Source of the DNA: Lysobacteraceae bacterium
Lineage (GTDB): Bacteria; Pseudomonadota; Gammaproteobacteria; Xanthomonadales; Xanthomonadaceae
DNA: 18,972 nt
Reading direction: 5' to 3'
Assembly (NCBI GenBank): GCA_004173415.1
Contig: SEHC01000007.1
Coordinates: 1 to 18,972, forward strand
The number at the start of each line of letters is the position of its first letter. Within the stretch, counting starts at the first letter, position 1. The notes beneath the pieces are model-generated. The model had not been told where the DNA came from. It saw nothing but the letters and a program-made list of their open reading frames with translations, and searched no databases. The position numbers and the translations under genes were made by a program. Of the stretch, positions 14,084 to 18,972 are shown one piece after another.

Positions 14084-15516
14084 CACATCGCCCCGAACAC
14101 GATGAGTCCGCACCCGGCGATGATCGCCAGGCTGGCCCGGTCGGTGACCGCGAACACGATCGGGTCGTCGTCCATGCCGCCGCGATGAGCGACCACCCAC
14201 ACCCGGCTGGTCCAGTACAGGAGCAGTGGGCACAGGAGCCACAGCAACTGCGGCCGCGAATACAGTGCGACGCTCTCCGGGCTGTTGATGTACAGGGCCA
14301 GCACCAGCACCGCGATATAGCCGCTGGCGCATCCCAGCGCTTGCAGCAACGGCAGGTCCCCGATCTCGTAGTCGCGCCCGTTGGCGCGCTGCTGGCCCGT
14401 CGAGACCATGGTCGAGAGCTCGGTATAGCGCTTCAGCATCGCCAGGCCGAGGAAGATGAACATGGAAAAAGACAGCAGCCAGAATGACAGCCCCGATGCG
14501 ATCGCCGCGGCGCCGGCGATGATCCGCAGCGTGTACAGCGCCGCCAGCAGTTGTACGTCCAGCATCACCACCTGCTTCAGGCGCAGGGAATAGGCCAGCG
14601 TGGTGAGGTAATAGACCGCGAGGACCGAGGTGAAGAGCGGATTGACCTGCCAGGCCACCGCAAAGCCGGCCAGCGCAAGCGCCGGGCCGGCCAGCAGGCC
14701 GTGCGCCAGGGGCAGGGTGGCGGCGGCGAAGTGGCGGTAGCGCTTGCGCGGGTGCTTGCGGTCGGCGTGCAGGTCGAACAGGTCGTTGATGATGTAGACG
14801 CCCGAGGCGCACAGGCCGAAGGCGATGAACGCCAGCGCCGCATCGCGTACCGAGTCCGATTCGAGGAACCGGTGCGAGGCCAGCAGGGGCACGAACACCA
14901 GCACGTTCTTCAGCCACTGGTGCAGCCGTGCCGCTTCCAGCCATGACCTGATGCCGCGGGAGGCGCGGGGCAGGCTGCCGGCGACGGGCGCCAGTGCCGC
15001 GGCCGCGCGCACCAGCGCAGGGCTGGCGTCCACCAGCCACGCCTTGCGCGCATGCTTCCACACCTGCAGGTCGACGCGCTCGTTGGCCATGTAGTCGAAG
15101 CCACGTTCGCCGAACAGTCGCAGCAACGCTTCGGCCTTGCGCCCGCCGCGCATGTTCTCCATCCCGTTGCTGGCCAGGACCTGGTCGAACAGGCCCAGGT
15201 GCCTGGCGATCGGGTCGACCAGCAGATGGTCGGAAGCCGTGCACAGCACGCGGCGGCGGCCGCTGGCCGAACGCAGCACTTCAAGCACGCGCTCGTCGTA
15301 GGGAAGCGTGGCCGGATCGAGCGACACCCGGGAGGCGATCTCGCGCTTCAACGCCGCCTTGCCCTTGAGCAGCCACCATGGCAGCAGGAACGCGTAGAAC
15401 GGATTGATGCGCAGCAGCGCCAGCACCGATTCATGGAACAGGTCGGACTTGAGCAGCGTACCGTCGAGATCCACGCAAAGCGGCGCATCCGGGGACGCTA
15501 GGGTAGGTGTGTCCAT
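14083..15516 (-). CDS. HAD phosphatase-UbiA prenyltransferase fusion, putative polyprenyl-phosphate phosphoribosyltransferase
   Basis: Fusion protein of 477 aa. Residues 1 to about 185 are a HAD domain: nucleophile motif VDLDGTLL (D16, D18), LCTASD (motif II), K127, and ANERVDLQVW at 144-153 as motif IV. Residues about 190-477 are an integral-membrane UbiA-type prenyltransferase. The first aspartate-rich motif is NDLFDLHADRKHPRKRYR (244-261), very close to the decaprenyl-phosphate phosphoribosyltransferase Rv3806c, which transfers phosphoribose from PRPP to decaprenyl phosphate. LDVQLLAALYTLRIIAG (319-335) and MLKRYTEL (360-367) complete the signature. I chose ATG at 15516 (GGAG at 15521-15524) because a TATAAT box lies 34-39 bases upstream. 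ATG at 15531 would leave almost no leader. It is the first gene of the operon. The HAD domain may remove the 5-phosphate of the lipid-linked product. Confidence 0.88.
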   Translation of the reverse strand: MDTPTLASPDAPLCVDLDGTLLKSDLFHESVLALLRINPFYAFLLPWWLLKGKAALKREIASRVSLDPATLPYDERVLEVLRSASGRRRVLCTASDHLLVDPIARHLGLFDQVLASNGMENMRGGRKAEALLRLFGERGFDYMANERVDLQVWKHARKAWLVDASPALVRAAAALAPVAGSLPRASRGIRSWLEAARLHQWLKNVLVFVPLLASHRFLESDSVRDAALAFIAFGLCASGVYIINDLFDLHADRKHPRKRYRHFAAATLPLAHGLLAGPALALAGFAVAWQVNPLFTSVLAVYYLTTLAYSLRLKQVVMLDVQLLAALYTLRIIAGAAAIASGLSFWLLSFSMFIFLGLAMLKRYTELSTMVSTGQQRANGRDYEIGDLPLLQALGCASGYIAVLVLALYINSPESVALYSRPQLLWLLCPLLLYWTSRVWVVAHRGGMDDDPIVFAVTDRASLAIIAGCGLIVFGAM

Positions 15517-15549
15517 CCGTCTCCGAGGCATGAGGCCCTGACCGGTTCG

Positions 15550-15555
15550 ATTATA
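15550..15555 (-). promoter_or_regulatory. Consensus -10 box (TATAAT) of the seven-gene operon
   Basis: A perfect TATAAT on the minus strand, standing out in GC-rich DNA. It lies 34 bases upstream of the ATG at 15516. No good -35 hexamer is seen 16-18 bases further upstream. A transcript start about seven bases downstream would give a leader of roughly 25 bases, which supports the 15516 start over 15531. Confidence 0.5.
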
Positions 15556-15711
15556 CGTTCCGCGATGGCGGGGTCGTGGCTGTGCGTGGCATCCGGGCGC
15601 GGGCGCGAGGCAGCGCGTGCGACGCACCTGCCCGGTTGCGCATTGCCGGGGCATACTGCGGGCCGCGACATCGGCGACACGACGCCATCGCCGAAATCCA
15701 ACGAGCCCCTC

Positions 15712-17202
15712 ATGCCCAACCCTGGAATACGTCAATCAATGCTGGTCTGGTCCTACGTGGGCCTCAGCATCGCCGCCTTCGGCTGGATCCTGCTCACCGG
15801 CACCGATTTCAGCAACGACGACCTCGACTTCTTCATGTACCTGCATCGGGGCGACCTGCTCCAGCTGATGCTGACGCCGTTGAACGAGCACTGGGTCCCG
15901 TTCCATCGGCTCAGCTCCTGGCTGGTCTATCGGCCCGGAGCGATGCGCCTTGAGGTGGCGGTGGTCATCCTGCTCGCGTTCCACCTGATGGCGGTGGTCT
16001 ACCTGCGGGCAACCCTGCGCCGGGTCGGGATCGGTACTGCTGCCGACGTGCTGACTTGCGCCTACGCCTCCTGCGCGTTCCTGCTGTTCGGGTTGATCGG
16101 GTTCGCCAACGCGCAATTGCGGGTGCCGCACGTCGCCCTGTGCATGATGGCCATCTACCACTACCTCGCTTGGCTGGATGGAGGCCGGCCTCGCCACCTG
16201 TGGCTGGCGGCCGTCGCGTTCGGGTTGGACCTGTGCGTGTACCAGAAGGCGGTGCTGCTCCCCGTCTACATGGGCGTGGCCGGGTGGCTGGCGTTGCCCC
16301 AACGGTTCCGCGCCGAACCGTTCAAGGCGGTGTTGCTGCCTGCCTGCCTGCTGCTGGTCTCGATCGCGGTGGTCGTGTTCTACAAACTGAAGATCCCCTC
16401 CGGCTTCAGCCTCACCCTGCCGGGGATCATCGATTTCGAATGGCGAATGGTCGGGATGCTGCTTGCGGGCATCCTCGGGGTCAACGCGGACACCTTGACC
16501 GCGGATTTCAGCCTCGACCGTCGCCTGCTGTGGGCGGCACTGGGGACGTGGCTGGTCGCGGCGACCGCCAGCATCGCCCTGGCCCGTGGCGCATGGAAGG
16601 CCTGGGCGGCGCTGCTGCTGGTCGCTGCGCTGGACTTCCTGCCACTGACCTCCTCCAACCGCATGTTCATGGGCGAAGCGGTCATCCACTACTACAGGTA
16701 CTACTACGAATCCATTTTCCTGGTGTTCCTGCTGCTGGGGCTGGTATCCGTCCAGCATGTGCGAAGCCCGGGGTTCCGCATCGCCCCGCTGCATGCGCGG
16801 GCGCTGGCCGTGGCCACGCTCGCGATCTGGGCGGTGCTCCAGTTCGCCTCCCTGGAGCATGCCCGCGCCCACAACTACGACTTCGTGCTGGGCGCGCAGG
16901 TACGCCCCTACATGAGGTCGCTGCGCGCCAGCCTTGCACGGATCGACGAGGCGCGGCCGGTGTTCAAGGACAGCGCGGTGCCGGGCTACATGTTCTTCAT
17001 GAGCGAACCCGACCTGAGCAGCAGGATCGTGCCGCTGCTGATGCCGCGGGCCCGCTTCGAACAGGATCCGGAGAGCTACCACCTGGTACTGGAATCGGGC
17101 GAAGTCGTGCGGCGTACGCGCGCTCCATCCGTCGCCAGGCCAGCGGCGGCGGCGGCTGCAGAAGCCACCCAGGGCCCACCGCAACAGCCCCGGCAACCCT
17201 AG
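15712..17202 (+). CDS. Polytopic GT-C-like membrane glycosyltransferase candidate (copy 2)
   Basis: Integral membrane protein of 496 aa, clearly paralogous to the product of 7289-8716 over its whole length. Shared blocks: FSNDDLDFF (33-41) directly after TM1, HWVPFHRLSSWLVY (60-73), NAQLRVPH (133-140), DLCVYQKAVLLPVYM (173-187), ALDFLPLTSSNR (306-317), and a C-terminal RIVPL ... YHLVLESGEVV. The acidic pair D36-D37 in the first periplasmic loop is the GT-C-like catalytic candidate. I chose ATG at 15712 because it places the NDD motif at the same distance from the N-terminus as in copy 1; the frame is open from 15565 but that extension is not hydrophobic or conserved. Copy 2 has an extra tail of about 25 residues rich in Ala, Pro and Gln. 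It is transcribed divergently from the DprE-like operon. Confidence 0.75.
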   Translation: MPNPGIRQSMLVWSYVGLSIAAFGWILLTGTDFSNDDLDFFMYLHRGDLLQLMLTPLNEHWVPFHRLSSWLVYRPGAMRLEVAVVILLAFHLMAVVYLRATLRRVGIGTAADVLTCAYASCAFLLFGLIGFANAQLRVPHVALCMMAIYHYLAWLDGGRPRHLWLAAVAFGLDLCVYQKAVLLPVYMGVAGWLALPQRFRAEPFKAVLLPACLLLVSIAVVVFYKLKIPSGFSLTLPGIIDFEWRMVGMLLAGILGVNADTLTADFSLDRRLLWAALGTWLVAATASIALARGAWKAWAALLLVAALDFLPLTSSNRMFMGEAVIHYYRYYYESIFLVFLLLGLVSVQHVRSPGFRIAPLHARALAVATLAIWAVLQFASLEHARAHNYDFVLGAQVRPYMRSLRASLARIDEARPVFKDSAVPGYMFFMSEPDLSSRIVPLLMPRARFEQDPESYHLVLESGEVVRRTRAPSVARPAAAAAAEATQGPPQQPRQP

Positions 17203-17232
17203 GGCGCCGGAGGGCGCGGCGGTGGCCGATGT

Positions 17233-17252
17233 CGGTCCACTCCTGTGGACCG
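17233..17252. terminator. Perfect 8-bp stem-loop between convergent genes
   Basis: CGGTCCAC (17233-17240), loop TCCT, then GTGGACCG (17245-17252). It sits in the 73-base gap between the stop of the GT-C-like gene (17202) and the end of the acyltransferase gene (17276). It could terminate both. No U-tract is seen on either side. Confidence 0.55.
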
Positions 17253-17275
17253 GGCGCCGGCCGGGGCGTCCTGGA

Positions 17276-18391
17276 TCACCGGGCCGGTTCGCGGCCCCCG
17301 GCCTCTAACGTTGCCGTGCCTGCCGAGGAGATCGCATACCGGTGCCTCAGCCTGAGGAAAGGTTCCTCGACGAAGCGGTAACTCAGGTACCCCACCGGAT
17401 ACATCAGGCAAAAACACGCCAGCGACCAGGCGCAGGCCACGTAGAAGTTGGACAGGTCCATGACGCTGCCGATGAAGGCCGACATCCTGAAGACTAGGAA
17501 GAAGTGGAGCAGGTAGATCGAATACGAGTAGGTGCCGAACCTGCCGATCAGCCCGGACAGGCCCGTGCGACCGGGCTGGAACGAGCTGTCGTAATAGGCG
17601 ATCAGGGTGGCGTAGGCGATTCCCTCCAGGGCGGGGAGGACGATCCACAGCCGGCTGGGGGAAGGATAGGACGGATACGAGATGAAGCCGCCAATCAGGT
17701 CGAAGTACCAGTAGAAGGCAAGGAAGGCGAGGCCTGTCGCCGCGGCGAGCCAGTGGCGCTTGCGCAAGTGCCGGCGAAGGTGGAACGCCAGGATCCCCAG
17801 CAGGAACTGGTCGATGCGCCCGACCAGGGTCAGGTAGGAGAGGGTCTGCACTTCGCCGTTGCGGTGGTGCAGGTAGGTGCGCAGTAGGAGGGCCGCCACG
17901 AGCAGCGCCACCAGCCAGCCGATGGACCTGCGCGACAGCACCAGTATCAGCGGCAGGACCAGGTAGAAATGGAGTTCGACGGTCACCGACCACGCACCGT
18001 TGGGAAGTGTCGGCAGCAGCCAGCCCAGCTTGACGAACTGCAGGTACATCTGGAAGCCGTCGTCGGCCAGGTACCGGTACAGGCCGATGCCGCCGATCAC
18101 CAGCAGCAGCAGCGGAACGATCCGCACCAGCCGGTTCCAGATGAACCAGCCGTAGTGCATGCGCTTGCCATCCAGCAGCTTGGCGAACAGGTAGCCGCTG
18201 AGGGTCATGAACAGCGCGACCCCGGTATGGCCTTCGTCGAGCAGGGCCAGCGGGAATACGGCGGGGGTGAAGCCCAGGGCCACCGGTTGCCCGCTGAAGC
18301 CATGCAGGAAGTGCCAGCAGAACACGATGAAGGCCGCGAGGGCGCGGACATGGTCCAGGGCAAGGTAGTGCTCGCCGGAGGTCGATCTCAT
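17276..18391 (-). CDS. Acyltransferase-3 family (OafA/YrhL-like) membrane O-acyltransferase
   Basis: Integral membrane protein of 371 aa with about ten helices. The N-terminal block YLALDHVRALAAFIVFCWHF (9-28) carries the conserved R16 and catalytic-candidate H27 of the acyltransferase-3 family. LFMTLSGYLFAKLL, FIWNRLVRIVPLLLL and WSVTVELHFYLVLPLIL are the usual following blocks, and the C-terminus has VEEPFLRLRHRY. There is no fused SGNH domain, unlike full-length OafA proteins. These enzymes move acetyl or longer acyl groups to surface sugars, so O-acetylation of the polysaccharide is the likely role. The start at 18391 has a poor ribosome site. The gene stands alone, 107 bases from the ETF-QO gene. 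Confidence 0.92.
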   Translation of the reverse strand: MRSTSGEHYLALDHVRALAAFIVFCWHFLHGFSGQPVALGFTPAVFPLALLDEGHTGVALFMTLSGYLFAKLLDGKRMHYGWFIWNRLVRIVPLLLLVIGGIGLYRYLADDGFQMYLQFVKLGWLLPTLPNGAWSVTVELHFYLVLPLILVLSRRSIGWLVALLVAALLLRTYLHHRNGEVQTLSYLTLVGRIDQFLLGILAFHLRRHLRKRHWLAAATGLAFLAFYWYFDLIGGFISYPSYPSPSRLWIVLPALEGIAYATLIAYYDSSFQPGRTGLSGLIGRFGTYSYSIYLLHFFLVFRMSAFIGSVMDLSNFYVACAWSLACFCLMYPVGYLSYRFVEEPFLRLRHRYAISSAGTATLEAGGREPAR

Positions 18392-18474
18392 GCAGGGCCC
18401 GGCGCAAGCGTCATCGATCCGCGCCCGCGGCGGTCAAGCCGGCAACGGCCACGCTGGCAGGGAGCGGCCGGGTC

Positions 18475-18492
18475 CCCGGGCGAAGCGCCGGG
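18475..18492 (-). terminator. Hairpin downstream of the ETF-QO gene
   Basis: Six bases after the ETF-QO stop there is an imperfect GC-rich stem, with CGCCGGG at 18486-18492 pairing with CCCGGGCG at 18475-18482 around a three-base loop and one bulged G. There is no clear U-tract. The remaining 80 or so bases to the acyltransferase start contain no recognised element. Confidence 0.35.
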
Positions 18493-18498
18493 CATGTC

Positions 18499-18972
18499 CT
18501 AGAGGTTCTGGTAGTTGGGGCCGGCTCCGCCTTCCGGCGTGACCCAGGTGATGATCTCGTACGGGTCCTTGATGTCGCAGGTCTTGCAATGCACGCAGTT
18601 GGCTGCGTTGATCTGCAGGCGCTTGCCGCTGCTGCCGTCGGCGGCCGTTTCGCTGACGATCTCGTACACGCCGGCCGGGCAGAAGCGGGTGCACGGGTTG
18701 TCGTATTCCTCCGCGCAGCGGGTCACGCAGATGCTGGTGTCGGCCACCTTCAGGTGCACCGGCTGGTCCTCGTCGTGTTCGGTGGCTGCGTAGTACACGC
18801 CCTGCAGGCGATCGCGTGGGGCCAGCGTGCGCTGCACGTAGTCGCGGCGGGGATGCTCGTGCGCGCCGACCTTGTCCAGCGAGGACCAGTCGGGCTTGAC
18901 CTTCAGGGTCCACGGCGAAAGCCCTGCGGTGGCCGTCTCCCACGCCGCGTTGGCCAGGCCGAACCACAGGCC
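18499..18972 (-). CDS. Electron transfer flavoprotein-ubiquinone oxidoreductase, C-terminal part
   Basis: The last 157 codons of ETF-QO; the 5' part lies beyond the window. The protein passes electrons from ETF to ubiquinone at the inner membrane through FAD and a [4Fe-4S] cluster. The C-terminal ferredoxin-like domain is visible: TRFCPAGVYEI supplies one cysteine, and NCVHCKTCDIKDP supplies the C-x2-C-x2-C set, the four expected cluster ligands. The protein ends PNYQNL with TAG. It is a core-metabolism gene unlike the glycan genes beside it, and its orientation and GC content look normal. The frame continues through the window edge without a stop, so it is partial, not broken. Confidence 0.96.
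   Translation of the reverse strand, partial: GLWFGLANAAWETATAGLSPWTLKVKPDWSSLDKVGAHEHPRRDYVQRTLAPRDRLQGVYYAATEHDEDQPVHLKVADTSICVTRCAEEYDNPCTRFCPAGVYEIVSETAADGSSGKRLQINAANCVHCKTCDIKDPYEIITWVTPEGGAGPNYQNL

Noticed and set aside
15565..15711. N-terminal extension of GT-C-like copy 2
   Set aside because: It is not hydrophobic and has no counterpart in the paralogue. The start at 15712 aligns the NDD motif with copy 1.
15517..15735. N-terminal extension of the HAD-UbiA protein, including ATG at 15531
   Set aside because: It would begin at or upstream of the TATAAT box, and the sequence before DxDGT has no conserved character.

Overview
The window looks like part of a cell-surface polysaccharide (O-antigen-type) locus from a GC-rich gammaproteobacterium. 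The best guess is Xanthomonadaceae/Lysobacteraceae (Lysobacter, Luteimonas or Pseudoxanthomonas-like). This rests on the very high GC content, the dense array of glycan enzymes, and the cluster ending at an electron-transfer-flavoprotein gene. In Xanthomonas the LPS locus is known to lie beside the etf genes. Sequence identity to a named species cannot be established here.

Layout. (1) 4-3291, plus strand: a multidomain family-2 glycosyltransferase fused to a decayed CmcI-like methyltransferase-fold domain, followed without a gap by a SAM methyltransferase with a coiled-coil tail. (2) 3298-7060, minus strand: four genes read from 7060 downwards, namely an SGNH-like protein, a GSCFA-family protein, a PhyH-type Fe(II)/2-oxoglutarate dioxygenase and a TylF-type O-methyltransferase. 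A 20-bp perfect palindrome holding both stop codons separates this block from block 1. (3) 7289-8716, plus: a polytopic GT-C-like membrane protein. (4) 8743-15516, minus: a seven-gene operon with 4-nt or 1-nt overlaps or gaps of at most 3 nt. In order it encodes a HAD-UbiA fusion, a DprE1-like FAD oxidase, a DprE2-like SDR, an atypical extended SDR, an FAD oxidoreductase, GtrA and a SAM methyltransferase. (5) 15712-17202, plus: a paralogue of the block-3 membrane protein, divergent from the operon. (6) 17276-18391, minus: an OafA-type acyltransferase. (7) 18499-18972, minus: the C-terminal end of ETF-ubiquinone oxidoreductase, a housekeeping gene that probably marks the edge of the locus.

Main interpretation. 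Block 4 contains homologues of every step of the mycobacterial decaprenyl-phosphate-arabinose pathway. UbiA-type phosphoribosyltransferase would make polyprenyl-P-ribose-5-P. A fused HAD phosphatase could remove the 5-phosphate. DprE1 and DprE2 would epimerise C2, and GtrA could flip the lipid-linked sugar. The two flanking GT-C-like paralogues, each with an NDD motif in the first periplasmic loop, are the natural candidates for pentosyltransferases using that donor. The operon also carries an epimerase-like SDR, an FAD oxidoreductase and a methyltransferase that the mycobacterial pathway lacks, so the final sugar may be modified. The remaining genes fit decoration of the glycan by O-acylation, O-methylation and hydroxylation.

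No tRNA, rRNA, CRISPR, transposase or IS remnant was seen. No gap exceeds 300 bases; the two largest are the divergent intergenic regions 7061-7288 and 15517-15711.
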